Shown here piece after piece: positions 41,640 through 55,644 of a stretch of DNA of 64,000 bases. The notes beneath the pieces were generated by a model, which was not told where the DNA came from, did no database searches, and saw only the letters and a list, made by a program, of their open reading frames with translations. The stretch's first letter is position 1, and every line of letters begins with the position of its first letter. Source of the DNA: Eulemur rufifrons (lineage: Eukaryota; Chordata; Mammalia; Primates; Lemuridae); the NCBI RefSeq assembly GCF_041146395.1, contig NC_090989.1:251772843-251836842 (forward strand), in the 5' to 3' direction. The position numbers and the translations under genes are program-made.

Positions 41640-42900
41640 AACTGCTCTGCAGAAATCAAAAACTTTTGTATATACAAATGACAATCAGAAGATATATTGG
41701 AGAAAATCCCCTTTATATTAGAAACACAAAGGAATAAATACTTAGAACAAAATATGTAAAATCTTTTTGAGAAAAATCATAAAACATTTTCAAATATGTT
41801 AATGCAATTTTGAACCAATAGACATACCATATTCTAAGGAGTAGGAAGACTCAATAACTCTTCCTAAGTTAATTTAAAAATTAATGTCATCCCAATAAAA
41901 ATACTAATAGATTTCTCTGGTTGGTGGGGGTCAGTTAGACAAACTGATTCTAAATTTGTGGTAGAAAGTAAGCAAAACAGCCAGGAAAATTTTCAAAAGG
42001 AAGAAGTATGATAGCAATGACATTAGTGCTATTGGTTAATTAAAAAGCCTATATAGATTTAATAATTAAAACAGTATGGTACTTATGCTTGAATAGATTG
42101 ACAGACAAATGGAACAGAACAAAATGTCCAGAAATAGAGCACATGCATATTAGTATATGACAGACATAGCATCTCAAATCAGTATAATAAACATGTATCT
42201 TTTAAATAAATGGTTTTAGGACAACTGATAGCCTTCTTGAAAAAGATAAGTGAATTCATATTTTGTGACATACACTTGGATAAACTTCAAATCAATAGAG
42301 GATTTAATTTGAAAAAAAATCACACATAGAAAATACATACATGAAAGTACTAGAAGAATACATGGGACAATTCTTTTAGAATCTTATTGAGAGCGAAGGC
42401 ATTCTAATTAAGACTATGAAACCATAAAATAAAGGATTGCTTAATTTTACTACATAGAATAACTTTTGCACAGCATAACATACTATAAACAAAGCCAAAA
42501 GACAAACTACAACCTGAAAAAGTTATTAGGCAAAAAGCTAGTCTCCCTTAAATATAAAGAGTACCCAATAACCCACAAGAAAAATTGGAAAAGGACATAA
42601 ATAGGCCATAGAAAAAGAAATACTAGTGACCCTTGAAGACAGGCAAAGATGACCAAATTTACTCATAAGATAAATTCAAATTAAAATCATACCATTTTCA
42701 TACAGCAGATTGCCAAAATTCAAAAGTTTGAGAGCACACTCTTTTGGCAATATGAGAAGAAACTGGTAATCTCATACTTTGCTGGTGGGCTGCAAAATGG
42801 TACAATCCCTATGGAGAACAATTTTAGAAATATTTATTATAAATCTCAAATACATTTTCCCTTTGACCCAAAAATCCCAACCTTGGTAATTACTCTCACA
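41640..42900 (+). mobile_element. L1M remnant, sense (ORF2 to 3' region)
   Basis: 'agaaaatcccctttatatta', 'gaagactcaataactcttcc', 'aatggaacagaacaaaatgt' and 'tttgctggtgggctgcaaaa' follow L1 ORF2 and then the 3' UTR. No intact frame. Confidence 0.7.
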
Positions 42901-43232
42901 TTTAAGTCTGTCTTGGCAACAGCTTTTCAGGGAGCCCAAACTAACACACATCTTTTGAGTGGGGAAGGTGGAAAAAGATAAGAATATACAATCATATCTG
43001 CTTGTATTTATACCACTGGAAGGATATAGAAGAAAAGAAATTATGAGAAGCAATAGAAATGGGGTGATGGTATGGGTTAGGTGGAGAAAGGACAGAGGGC
43101 AAGACTTTGGAACCATAGTCTTGATAGATGAATATAGATGAACCATAGATGAATACATTATCTATGCAAAAAATAAATTTAAAAGGCTCCTATGGTGACT
43201 CCTGGAGAAAGAGTTTTAAAAATCTTCCATTG

Positions 43233-43563
<331 letters not shown>

Positions 43564-43578
43564 AAAAATCTTCCATTG

Positions 43579-43608
43579 TTTTTAGTCACACCAGAAGTCT
43601 AAAAAAAA
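43579..43608 (+). mobile_element. Tiny A-tailed insert between target-site copies
   Basis: About 22 bases (TTTTTAGTCACACCAGAAGT and two more) followed by an A-run, bracketed by copies 2 and 3 of AAAAATCTTCCATTG. It looks like a very short, 5'-truncated retroposon. Confidence 0.5.
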
Positions 43609-43632
43609 AAAAATCTTCCATTGTGAAATATA

Positions 43633-43980
43633 GTCATGCGTTGCTTAATGATGGGGATACATTCTGAGAAATGAGTTGTCAGGTGATTTTGTTGTTGTAC
43701 AAGCATCACTGAGTGTACTTACACAAACCTAGATGGTATAGCCTACTACACACCTAGGCTATATGGTATAGCCTGCTGCATCTAGGCTACAAAACTGCAC
43801 AGCATGTTACTGTACTGAATACTGTAGGCAGTTGTAACATAATGGCAAGTATTTGTGTATATAAACATATATAAACATAGAAAAGGTTCAGAAAAGATAT
43901 GGTATATTATAATCTTATGGGACCACTGTTGAATATGCTGTCTTTGACCAAAATGTCATTCTGTGGCTCAGGACAGTAAT
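43633..43980 (+). mobile_element. Tigger-family non-autonomous element (MER6-like)
   Basis: 'agtcatgcgttgcttaatga ... gtacttacacaaacctagat ... cctactacacacctaggcta ... cttatgggaccactg' is a very familiar primate Tigger-derived repeat. The right end is decayed. Confidence 0.7.
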
Positions 43981-43984
43981 TACA

Positions 43985-44225
43985 GATTCATGGAAAATTG
44001 TGAAGATAGTACAGAGAGGCCCTGTGTACCTTTCGCCCAGTTTCTCCCAATGATTGCATTTTATATAACTATAGTAAAATATCTAACCCAGGAAACTTGC
44101 ATTTATACAATGTATGTGTATTTATAGTTCTTTGCCATTTTCTCAAATGTGTAGATCTGTGTAACCACTACTGCCATCAAGATATACAACTATTCCATCA
44201 TTACAAAGAACTAGGAGAAAGACTT
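43985..44225 (-). mobile_element. Possible L1M 3' UTR fragment, antisense
   Basis: 'cctttcgcccagtttctccc' and 'tctgtgtaaccactactgcc ... aagatatacaactattccat' resemble reverse-complement old L1 3' UTR text. Confidence 0.4.
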
Positions 44226-44780
44226 TGATTGTACATACTAGAGAGAAAGCTGCCAGCTTGAGGTATTAAGAATTTAGTCCTGAACTCAGGGCTCAAATGC
44301 AGAATGATTTGCTTTAAATCATTTAAATGTGTTATATTTCTCCAAGGTTAAGGTCGCTGAGGCTTCAAATAAATCAATAACATGTCCTTGTTCATTCTCA
44401 TTTTGAGATTGGCTGAGACGTGCTAGGCTTTGAGATAAAAAGCTGCATTTTGTTATGGAAATTCACCATTAAATAACACCAGGTGTTAAATATTAAGAAA
44501 GCTAATTGCATAGCTGATTCTCAACACTGAACATTAAATCAGGCTTACTTAGGTTTCAGCTCAGATTTCAATATCTATATATAATACCATAATAGCCAGT
44601 TATAATGAATTAAGTTAAACTCTCCAAGAGACCAATTACTAGGATCAGTCAACAATGCATAAGGGCTTTGCTGGTAGGAATGTAAATTGCTACAACTAAC
44701 TCTTCTGTGGGGAAATTTGTTTAGAAATATCAAAGGCCTTAAAGTATATCAATTTTTAGATTTGTTTTTTGCTATATTAT
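44226..44780. other. Unassigned AT-rich sequence
   Basis: No recognised gene or repeat. Confidence 0.4.
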
Positions 44781-44784
44781 TGAT

Positions 44785-45750
44785 TTTTTTAAAGTTATGG
44801 TAATGATAAATAACATAAAATTTGCCATTTTGGCTTTTTTTTTTTTTTCCCAGTCTCTAGCTCTCACTCTGTTGCCCTGGCTATAGGGCAACAGTGTCTT
44901 CCATAGCTCACTGCAACCTCAAACTCCTGGGCTCAAGTGATCCTCCTGCCTTAGCCTCCTAAGTAGCTAGGACCACAGGCACGCAATACCATGCCCAGCT
45001 AATTTTTCTATTTTTTGCAGAGATGAGGTCTCGCTGTCACTCAGGCTGCTCTCAAACTCCTGACCTCAAGCGATCCTCCCACCGTGGCCTCCCAGAGTGC
45101 TAAGACATTTTGGCCATTTTTAAGTGTACAATTCAGTGATGTCAATTACATTCACTATATTGTGCAACCATCACCATCTACTTTCAAAACTTTTTCACCA
45201 CTCCAAACAAAAACTCTGTACCCATTAAGCAATTATTCGCCATTCCTCTCTCCCCCAAACCCCTAGTTATCTCTAGTCTACTTTCTGTGTCTATGAATTT
45301 GCCTATTCTAGGTGCCTCATATAAGTGGCATCATACAATATTTGTCCTTTTTTGTGTGGCTTATTTCACTTAGTATAATGTTTTCAAGGTTCAAAACTCA
45401 ATTCCTTTCTATGATTGAATAATATTCTATTGCATGTATATACCATGTCATATTTTGTTTACCTATTCATCTGTTGATGGACATTTGGGTTGTTTCCACC
45501 TTTGGCTATTGTGAATTATGCTGTTATAAACATTCATTCACAAGTATCTGTTCAAGTTCCTGTTTTCAATTATTTTTGGTATATACCAAGGAGTGGAATA
45601 TGGTAATCTTATATTTAACTTTTAGAGGGATTGCCAAACTGTTTTCCACAGCAGTGGCACTATTTTTACACTCCCACCAGCAATGCACAAAGGTTCTAAT
45701 TTCTCCATATTTCTCTACCATTTTGCTTGTGACTGTGAGTATCGTGGAGC
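44785..45750 (-). mobile_element. L1M 3' end, antisense, split by an Alu
   Basis: 'tttttaagtgtacaattcag', 'gtgcaaccatcaccatctac' and 'tctgttgatggacatttggg' are antisense L1 3' end text. The Alu at 44835-45102 is inserted. Confidence 0.78.
44835..45102 (-). mobile_element. AluJ-type Alu, antisense
   Basis: A T-run, then diverged Alu text ('gcaacctcaaactcctgggc'), ending 'cccagagtgctaaga'. CATTTTGGC flanks it on both sides. Confidence 0.88.
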
Positions 45751-46065
45751 TACCAGCCTGCTGTTAATGGCTCGTTATCAAGATCTCCACTGTTTTCAAC
45801 AATGCCCTTAGGCCTGGACGTCCTCATACTGTGTTCCAAATACAGTCTGTCTCCTTGACAGACCTATGTAGCCTTATTTGCTAACAGCCTGCTGGGAGTA
45901 CCTCTGTGCCACTGCACTGGATCTGGGAGCAGGGACAGCAACCCAGCATGAAACCTCTTCTCCATGAGCAAGGCTCTGGGTGGGGACAGTAGGCTCTAAT
46001 CTTCTTGGATCATTCCTGCAAGTGTGGAACCTCCATCCTAAAAGTGAGCTGTACATGTACAATTA
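45751..46065. other. Unassigned insert between L1 pieces
   Basis: A GC-richer block ('aggcctggacgtcctcatac ... ggtggggacagtaggctct') separates L1 3' pieces. It may be another repeat, unidentified. Confidence 0.35.
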
Positions 46066-46582
46066 AAATGTACAACTCAAAAATCATTTTTTAGTATGTT
46101 CACAGAATTTTGCAACCAGCACCACCATTATTTTAGAATATTTCATCCCCCCAAACAGAAATGCCATGCCCATTAGCAATCCCAATTTTTCTCTCAAACA
46201 CCCCAGCCCCTGGCAACCACTAATCTACTTTCTATTTTTTTTTATTGATCTGTTGTTTAGTTCACTGATCCTTTCTTTTGCTGTTCCCACCAGCTATTCA
46301 TCCCATCCAGTATTATCTTTTTTTAGTTCTAGAATGTCCACTTGGATCTTTCCTAAGAAAATCTCTTTTTCTATTGCGAATCTACCTCTTCTTATACACT
46401 TTCTCCATCTTATGCTCTAATTTCTTTGACATGTTTATAATGGTTATTTTAAAGTTCTTATCTGTTAATTCCAGCATCTCAATCATATGGGGATCTGAAT
46501 GTATTGATTATTTTTTCTCTTGATTATGGATCATATTTTCCAGCTTCTTTGCATGTCATAATTTTTAAATTTGATGCTAGAT
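46066..46582 (-). mobile_element. L1 pieces, antisense: 3' end then 5' region
   Basis: 46066-46235 is antisense 3' end text ('ccctggcaaccactaatcta'). From about 46240 the text is antisense L1 ORF1/5' region ('gtccacttggatctttccta ... ttatctgttaattccagcat'). These are two L1 insertions or a rearranged one. Confidence 0.6.
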
Positions 46583-46889
46583 TTTTTTTTTTTTTTTTTT
46601 TTTTTGAGAGACGGAGTCTCATTCTGTCACCTGGGCTAGAGTGCCGCGGCATCATTATAGCTCATTGCAATCTCAAACTCCTGGGCTCAAGCGACACTCC
46701 TGCCTCAGCCTCCCACAGTAGCTGGGACTACATGCACGTGCCACCATGCCTGGCTAGTTTTTCTGTTTTTTTTGTAGAGGCAGGGTCTTGTTCTTGCTCA
46801 GGCTGGTCTTGAACTCTGGGTTCAAGCAATCCTCCTGCCTCAGCCTCCCAGAGTGTTAGGATTACAGGCGTGAACCACCATACCCGGCC
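46583..46889 (-). mobile_element. AluJ-type Alu, antisense
   Basis: T-run at 46582-46604, ending 'ccatacccggcc'. The target duplication ATGCTAGAT flanks it (46574-46582 region and just after 46890). Confidence 0.9.
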
Positions 46890-47023
46890 TTATGCTAGAT
46901 ACTGTATTTAAGAGAATCAAAGTAACTGAAGTAAATATTTTTTTCTCCAGAGAGGGCAAGTCTTTTCTTTTACTAGTCAGTTAGGATGAGGAGCTTATCA
47001 CTCAGATCCAATCAAGAGTTGAG
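46890..47023 (-). mobile_element. L1M 5' region resuming, antisense
   Basis: 'gctagatactgtatttaaga' continues the interrupted L1 5' region. Confidence 0.5.
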
Positions 47024-47024
47024 G

Positions 47025-47358
<334 letters not shown>

Positions 47359-47371
47359 AAGAGTTGAGCTG

Positions 47372-47453
47372 TGGCTGGGCACGGTGGCTCACGCCTGTAA
47401 TCCTAGTACTCTGGGAGGCCTGAGGCGGGAGGATTGCTTGAGGCCAGGGAGTT
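47372..47453 (+). mobile_element. 3'-truncated Alu fragment
   Basis: Only the first ~80 bases of an Alu ('ggctgggcacggtggctcac ... ggccagggagttcaag'). It has no A-tail and is bracketed by AAGAGTTGAGCTG copies. Confidence 0.8.
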
Positions 47454-47459
47454 CAAGAG

Positions 47460-48120
47460 TTGAGCTGATTTGGAGCTGGGCAGATTGCAGCTTTAGTTTT
47501 GGTTCACCAAGGTTTCAAATGTCTAAAGGGCAAGGTGTGATGTGTGTGCATTGCAAGCCACTCCTTCTGGAGGAACTTTGGACCCAAGCATGAGAAGTCA
47601 GTGGAGTTCCCTCTGTCTTTCAGTCAGGAAGACAGAAGCCCCAGCCTCCTGCACTACCACCCACTTAGCAAAAAAGGGGGACTAACTCTGTGTTTTTTCA
47701 TGCATATCCTCATCTGTTGCTCCAGCCCACAGAGATGTTTAAAGTAACAGTGGTTTCTTCCCAGCCAAGGGGAGCCCTCCGACTGTGGGAGGCCCCTTCC
47801 TCTGCCTGTTCAGGCCCAAGCTTGGCAAGTAACACTGCTGGCCCCTAATCTCTTCTCACCTGTGAAGTCATGTCCCTTTTCTCTAAAATTTAGTTCCTTT
47901 AGACTATTTTGTGATGTCTGAAAAATAAATATGGTACTTTACTTTATCCATTTCCCCTCATCTTTACGTGGAACTAGTGGGCTGTTGTGATCTTTTCCAG
48001 CCTAATCAGAAGTGGAATTTGAAAGACTTTTTTTTTTTTTATCCAATGGAGTTTTAATTAAATAAACACTTATAGTACATGGTTCTTTCAACATAAATCA
48101 CAGTGTTAGGGTATCTCATT
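47460..48120. other. Probable L1 5' UTR remnant, then unassigned
   Basis: 47460-47850 may be the GC-rich antisense 5' UTR of the L1 seen at 46.2-47.0 kb. Near 48030 a T-run followed by 'atccaatggagttttaatta' looks like the A-tail end of a minus-strand retroposon, but no target duplication was found. Confidence 0.35.
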
Positions 48121-48127
48121 TAATTAT

Positions 48128-48230
48128 AACAAGTTATTCATTCATTCATTCAGCAAATATTTGAGTGCTTATGATGTGCTAGGCACTGAAGATGCATGAA
48201 TGAACAAAACAGAAAAATCTCTGTATGTAG
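48128..48230 (-). mobile_element. L2 3' end fragment, antisense
   Basis: 'attcattcattcagcaaata ... gtgcttatgatgtgctaggc' is the reverse complement of an L2 3' terminus. Confidence 0.6.
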
Positions 48231-48659
48231 TAAATATTATTAGTATTTTAAGTGGTATTTAACTTGGGCAACATAGAGTTTCTTCAGTAACTTCTACCAA
48301 GTTCCCTACTTTTTAAATCTATCATAAACAAGTTTAAATAGATATTTTTTCCCAGTTAGTATTTTGCAAGCATATGTTGCTGTTAAAGCATAGAATGGTA
48401 GACTTGAATAAAGAAACTGAAGAATTTGCTCTCAAGGAGCTGGTACCAATTGAAAGGAAGGGAGCTTTTCCATGGGCGTGGGTGGGGGGATGGAGGGGGA
48501 AAGTAAAGTTAGAACTATGCATATTAAAGCATGGGTGTAAGGTAGCGATAAACACCTTTGACTTTCAGAGACAGGCCAATAGGTTTTGAAAGTTTTTCTG
48601 TTCATTTGGTTGGTTGTTTTTGTTTTTATTATTATGAATTTTATAATTATTAATATATA

Positions 48660-49025
48660 ATCTTGTTCTTTCCACCTGGAATACCTCATCCCTGGGACAC
48701 CTTTTCCCCATGCCCACTCCTCTGCCTAGGAACTTCTATTTGTTCTTTAAGAACTCGACTCAGATGTCACCTCCTCTGAGAAGCCTTCCCACATCCCATC
48801 TCCCCAAACCTCTAACTCTCTGAAATACCACAAAAATTGGCTTAGATTTCTATTATAGCCCAAGTTATATTATAAAGTGTTCATTTTCATACCTTCTCCT
48901 TCTACTAAATTCAGAGCTCCTCGAGGGCAAGGACTATGTCTAATTATTCCTTGTGGTTCCAGTACTTAGCTCAGCTCATTCTAGGTGCTCAGAGAAAGTG
49001 TGATTGAATGAATCAGTCATCAAAC
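48660..49025 (+). mobile_element. L2 LINE 3' part, sense
   Basis: 'tccacctggaatacctcatc ... cagatgtcacctcctctgag ... aagccttcccacatc ... gagggcaaggactatgtct ... attgaatgaat' is the L2 3' end. Confidence 0.75.
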
Positions 49026-49055
49026 CTAGAGGACCCTCTGTCTTATCAGGTATTA

Positions 49056-49985
<930 letters not shown>

Positions 49986-51315
49986 TTTTTTCCATTGATA
50001 TATGCTAAGAGATGTAAAGTTAAAAAGATCAGGCCTTTGGCCCCTTAAAGTTCATAAACAAATTGACGATGTGTTCCTATCTTTCAATTCTACATTATAG
50101 AAACCCAACACAAACTAGCTTAAAAGGAAAAAAAAAAAAAGAATGTGGGCAGGGGACAGAATTTATTTGTCCTGGGCAGGTTACTTCTATTAATAGTTTC
50201 AGGAATAGCTGAGTCTAAGATCCAAGGGTTCCCAATAATGTTATCCTCCAGATTAGGTCTCTTTCTATAACTTGCTCTTGGGTGGCTTCATCCTCAGGAA
50301 TTTTTTTTTCCATGCAAAAGTCCCTCACAGTTTCATGTTTACATCCAATTATAGCAAACGTAGAGGTTTTTATGCCAATGGTCCTAGCAAAAGTCCTAGG
50401 AGTAATTCTCAATGCTTTAAATTGAGTCACCTGCCCTTCACTGTACCCATTATAGTAACTCTGAATAGGTCTACGACAAATGCCTACCTCTGGATTTGGA
50501 ATTGGGGTTGACCCCATCCAAATCATATGGGTTAAAAGTGAGGGAAGGTTGTTCACCAGAGTAAAATCAAGTTGCTGTTACTCAAAGAGGGAGAAGATAT
50601 TAGGCAAGCAAAAACCAACACATGTCCTCCATAGAGGAGATGTCCTATACATCAGTAATTATATGGTAAGGCTAGGAGTGATGCCTGTCTTAAGTGCTTA
50701 CAGCCAAAGATTAGGTAGGAGAAATGGATCACTTCAAGGACAGCTGTCCACAAACACCTTCTAGGAGGAAGCCTATGAACTAGGCCTTTTAGATAGGTAG
50801 GATTATGGTAGATGAAGATGAAGAGCCCTTTCAGATATGTGGAAAGGCATGAAGAAAGGCAGGAGGTAATGATCCTTTGGAGGTTTTCCAAGTTTGCTGG
50901 GAACTTTTGGTAATTAAGCCTGGAATTTTGGTTGGGGGGCTAGATCTATACATAGTCTAATAAATGCTAATCCTTTATGCAGATTTCTTCCATACATGAT
51001 CTCAAAAAAGAGTAATTTTGGCAGGTACCGGGAGTAAGATTATTCTTCCCATGTTACTGCTGGGGCAAGTGAGGCCTAGTGCAAGAGATGCCTGCTGAGA
51101 GTTTACCCTCTTGTGTCCAGAGACAGAACAGCACAAGAAGCCCAATTTCTGCCCTCCAGCCCAGGACTGTGCCCCTCCCCCCATCCACAGTAAAAATAAA
51201 ATCTGGGTTTGGAAATCACCAGGACAGCAGCCGTGGCTCAGCCCCAGGGCCAGCCTGAGGACATCTTTGCAGGAAGCTGTGGGAACAACCATATTATAGG
51301 CAGAAAGAAGGTATC
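49986..51315. other. Unassigned sequence with a minus-strand open stretch
   Basis: An open frame of about 120 codons runs on the minus strand from about 50577 to 50215 without stops. Its composition is protein-like, but I cannot name a family. It may be decayed retroviral or other retroposed coding sequence. The rest is unassigned. Confidence 0.35.
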
Positions 51316-51324
51316 TGACTTGTA

Positions 51325-51530
51325 TAATGGCTGAGAGCAGAGACTCTGGAGTCAGGCCTGGTTTTGATTCTCAGTTTCATGAGTTAAGGTGTTACCTTGG
51401 GCAGATTATATAACTTCTCTAAGCCTTAGTTTCCTCATCTGAAAACAAGGAAAAGAACAATACCTATCTTATAGGATGGTTCATGAGGTCTGAATGAGGT
51501 ATTGCATATTAAGAACTTAGCACTCCCTTC
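51325..51530 (-). mobile_element. MIR SINE remnant, antisense
   Basis: 'gagactctggagtcaggcct ... gttaccttgggcagattata ... agccttagtttcctcatctg ... agaacttagcac' is the reverse complement of MIR. Confidence 0.8.
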
Positions 51531-51532
51531 CT

Positions 51533-51598
51533 TGTCTGGTCTGGTCTCCTCTTCCTCCTCCGGTCTCATCTCCTCTTCCTCATCTGGTCTCATCTCTA
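51533..51598. repeat. TCTGGTCTC/TCCTCTTCC minisatellite-like tract
   Basis: A unit of about 26 bases ('ggtctcatctcctcttcctc') occurs twice, with shorter partial copies. Confidence 0.75.
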
Positions 51599-51599
51599 A

Positions 51600-51870
51600 T
51601 CTTTCTGTCTTTACAGATTAGCCTATTTTGACCTTTTATATAAATAGAATCATACAATATGTGTTCTTTTCTGACTGCCTTCTTTTGTTTAGCATGTTTT
51701 CAAGGTTTATCCATGTTGCAGCATATATCACTACTTCATTCCTTTTTATTGCCAAATAATATTTTTATATATGGATATATAACAATGAATGGATATTCAA
51801 TGGTAGGCATTTGAGTTGTTTCCACTTTTTGGCTATTATGAATTATGCTCTTATGAACTTCCCAAAAAAC
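51600..51870 (-). mobile_element. L1M 3' end, antisense
   Basis: 'tcaaggtttatccatgttgc' and 'gagttgtttccactttttgg' are antisense L1 3' text. Confidence 0.7.
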
Positions 51871-51879
51871 CACAAACTC

Positions 51880-53565
51880 TTCAATAGAAAGCATCAACAG
51901 TTCACATCCCAAGACTCTTTGAACTTCTAGCCTCAAAATCATCACTTTTCTTTTTACACCAATCCTAATATTCTAACACAATACTTACTCAATCCTAATT
52001 AAGCCCTCCCCATTGCCCCCACTCCTGCACTGATGGACCCGCCTTAAACTAGTTCAAAATCTGAATAAATCAAACCTTGTCCTTTATCCTCCAAGAAACT
52101 ATTAGATTATGCTGAGATAGGGTTCTCCCTTACCACTGTAAGCAATATAATCATCTTTGTCTTATCAAAAAGTTTTCCTGGTAATATTTAGTGACTTGAA
52201 ATTTGATAATCTTTATCAGTTCCCTTACATTATTTCCTACAGATTCCAGAAAATGTAATACTGCATTGGGAGGGCATTGGACTTGATGGCCTCTAGTTTC
52301 CCTTATGGATAATACCAAATAAAATGAACAGTAGTTTCTGAAATACAACCTGAACTCCAGTTTAACTTCTTAATTGATATATATGATTATCTTCCTCATT
52401 CTGTAATCTTTAGGCATCATTAAAGCCAGTTATAATCTTTAGGCATCATTAAAATTTTCCTTTGAGCCCAGTAAAACTCTTCATATACTCACTGAATTTT
52501 TTATTCTGTATTTTTTTAGCATAGCCTTTGAGATAGTTTCTGAACGCTGCCTCCAAGAAGCCAGCAGCTAGTGGGTTTGACAACTATTTCCTCTGTGCTT
52601 AAGTCAGTGCCAGAGCAGCTTCTGTGGGCAATCTCCTTGTATGGCTGGCAGTAACATTTTGATATAAGATATTCTCTAAGGAAGAATGTCCATAAATAGA
52701 CTTGCTGCTACAGTTGGTGGAGGAACATTGCCTTTTAATTAGGTTTTCTCGTATTAGGAGTTATATGATTTTGTATGTGCACAAGTGAAAGTGCATATGA
52801 CTTGCGTGGGCAGGTGTGCACCCAATTTGTCAGCAATGTTCTCAACTAGGAGTTCATGCTTCAGAGAGAACGAAATGGTTGCTTATTCTACCAGCTCAGA
52901 ATTCACAGAATAAATCTGGGGGAAATATTTTTAAATATACTTTTTTTTTGGTCTTGTAAGGATTTACAGGACTGAAGGTTTGAACAAGGTTCAGCCTCTA
53001 CTTTGATAGTATGGTATGGTAGGTGCGGGGAGATATTGTGGTCAGCACACAGTTCAAACTCAGTCTGAAAGTTTCCATTTTCTGACTTTTAATTTTCTAT
53101 GTCCAGAATATGATTACACACAGCAATTCTTTGAAACAAATTTATTTGATGACCTCCACTGTCCTGCTTTTGTTTGCCAGATCTTTAGCTGGTGGCAAAG
53201 AAGAAAGGGCCCTCCTTGGCAAAAAGGACAGATAGGATGAGACTAAATGAACTCTCTACAACTTTTCAATGATTATTAAGTGAATATGTCCTCCCTATAA
53301 GACACAGCATTTTCTTAGCAATTAAAAAATTTGAAGATAGTGAAAGGATTAAGACCAATTTTGTAGACATATATAATGTTAGAAACTGAATTACCCTAAG
53401 AATCATTTATATTAAGTAAACCAGTTTTTTTCATGTGGTAGTCTGTAAAATTCGGCAAAAATGTTTCAGGTGTTCCACAAATGTTTCGTTTCAATTTAAT
53501 TTTTGAAATATATTTTAACTTAAAAAAATTGTGTGTTACACAGTAGCACACAAATATGTCCTCTA
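51880..53565. other. Unassigned AT-rich sequence
   Basis: No recognised gene. A 29-bp tandem duplication lies at 52404-52453. No coding frame of note. Confidence 0.4.
52404..52453. repeat. 29-bp tandem duplication
   Basis: TAATCTTTAGGCATCATTAA recurs with a 29-base period (starts 52404 and 52433). Confidence 0.9.
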
Positions 53566-53569
53566 CTGT

Positions 53570-53972
53570 TTTAGTCCACTTGTACTCCTATAACAAAATA
53601 CCACAGACCGGGTGATTTATAAATAATAGAAATTTATTCCTCACAGTTCTTCAGAACTGTGAAGTCCAAGATCAGGGTGCCAGCAGGTGTGGTGTCTGTT
53701 TGGTGGTGTTTGTTGTTTGCTGTTCTTTCTGCATCCAAAATGGTGCCTTGTTGTTATGTCTTCCAGAAGGGGCAAATGGTATGTCCTCACATGGGGGAAG
53801 GCAAAAGAACAAAAAGGGACAAACTCTCTCTGAAGCCTGTTTTATGGGAGCATTAATCCATTCATGAGGATTGAGATCTCATGACTTAATCACTTCCCAA
53901 AGGGCCCTATTTCTTAATAATTCAAGTTTAAACAAATGAATTTTGGAGGCGATGCATTCAAACCAATGCATC
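53570..53972 (-). mobile_element. MST/MLT1-type MaLR LTR, antisense
   Basis: 'tttagtccacttgtactcct ... gggtgatttataaataatag ... attcctcacagttctt ... attcaaaccaatgca' is the reverse complement of a MaLR LTR. Confidence 0.72.
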
Positions 53973-54524
53973 CATGAATTTTTAACACATTTTCAACTAC
54001 CAAAGTATTAATTTGTATAAAACTTGGAATGGAGCTTCTCCTTTGACAGTCTCTGTGGAACTGAAGAATATCTTAAGAAAGTAAAGCTGTAACAGAATAA
54101 ATTTGTGTTCTTCTAAGCCACTAAGTTTGTGGTAATTTCTTACAACAGGAATAGGAACTAATAACACACTCTTTTATCAAATATGGAGCTTTTAGATTTC
54201 CAGCCTGCCACGAAGCTCTTAGGATCTCAGGCCGCCATCATCCCTACCTGAAGGTTTTTATTGCATCTTTTCACCTTCACACTTTTGCCTTTAATGAAAG
54301 ATGCTTCCTTTTACTTTGTTCTCCCGTCTGGAGAGGGTTTCCTTTTTTATCATATGTCCCTTCCTTAAGAGACATTCATCATTCCCCTTTCCTGGGGGAA
54401 TTGGCTGTAGGGGAGCATGATCAGATATTGGGAACATGACTGTGGCTAGGATGTCAAGGAAACACAGATCAGCGTGTTGTCAAAATATTAAAATTGTTAG
54501 TTTCTGTCCCCACACAAGACATAA

Positions 54525-54625
54525 GCTGTAAGAATTCTGAGACTCCCTTGTCTATTTTCTTTACTGCTGTATCAACAACATCTAGCACAGGGTCTGTTAA
54601 GCAATAAATGATTGTGAAAAAAATG
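54525..54625 (+). mobile_element. L2 3' end fragment, sense
   Basis: 'aagctgtaagaattctgaga ... tgctgtatcaacaacatcta ... gcacagggtctgttaagcaa' is diverged L2. Confidence 0.5.
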
Positions 54626-54764
54626 AAGGAATGGAGATGATCAAACCAATGAGTGATAAGTGATGGGCAGTGGGATCCTTTGGAGGATTCTGAGCAGAGG
54701 GCTGAAGCAATCAGATTTGCAAGTTATCAAATGTCTTTGTGGAGTTGAGGAAAAACCAACTCAC

Positions 54765-55101
54765 GGCAGGGCGCGGTGGCTCACGCCTGTAATCCTAGCA
54801 CTCTGGGAGGCCGAGGCGGGTGGATCGCTCAAGGTCAGGAGTTCGAGACCAGCCTGAGCAAGAGCGAGACCCCGTCTCTACTAAAAATAGAAAGAAATTG
54901 TATGGACAACTAAAATATATATATACAAAAAATTAGCCGGGCATGGTGGCACATGCCTGTAGTCCCAGCTACTCGGGAGGCTGAGGCAGTAGGATCGCTT
55001 AAGCCCAGGAGTTTGAGGTTGCTGTGAGCTAGGCTGACTCCACGGCATTCTAGCCCGGGCAACAGAGCGAGACTCTGTCTCAAAAAAAAAAAAAAAAAAA
55101 A
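54765..55101 (+). mobile_element. Lemur-type Alu, full length
   Basis: From 'ggcagggcgcggtggctcac' to an A-tail. The 15-bp target duplication GAAAAACCAACTCAC lies at 54750-54764 and 55102-55116. Confidence 0.95.
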
Positions 55102-55116
55102 GAAAAACCAACTCAC

Positions 55117-55640
55117 AATTAAGGCAGATTAATAAGAGGAAGCGGTTTATTTACCATGTGCACAGGGAGAATCACAGAGTGATTACTCAATATCGCATTG
55201 AAGTCCAGAAATTTTTATACCCTCCTTTTATCAGGGACAGGGAGATGAGGAATAGAGGTAATTCTGTTTAGGAGCAATAAATGGTCTAGGGAGGATGAAT
55301 GGATGGGGGAAACAGATGGACTTTTAAATGATTTTCTTTGCAAATTAAATTAACCTGAGAGATAGGTATTATATTTAAAATGATTGGGCCAGGTGTGGTT
55401 GGTTGCATGCTTGATTTTCTGTCCTACAATATAGTGAGTTAATAAGGAAGGAAAAGGAAGTCTATTGTTCTTTTGATGGGTTCCTCTGGTTATGCAGATA
55501 GAGGGAAAGCCCCTTCCAAGGGCCTATTGATCTCCAAGGCCTTTAATTCAACATACTCTTTATACCAAGGAGTCATATTTTGGGGTGAAATTTCCTGAGC
55601 TCCTTCATCTTCAAGCTATCACGATCAACATAAGCAGCAG
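55117..55640 (-). mobile_element. Possible ERV LTR remnant, antisense
   Basis: The texture ('aaggcagattaataagagga ... tttatttaccatgtgcacag ... gggtgaaatttcctgagctc') resembles an antisense LTR, with TTTATT as a reversed polyadenylation signal. The family is not named. Confidence 0.3.
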
Positions 55641-55644
55641 TCCA

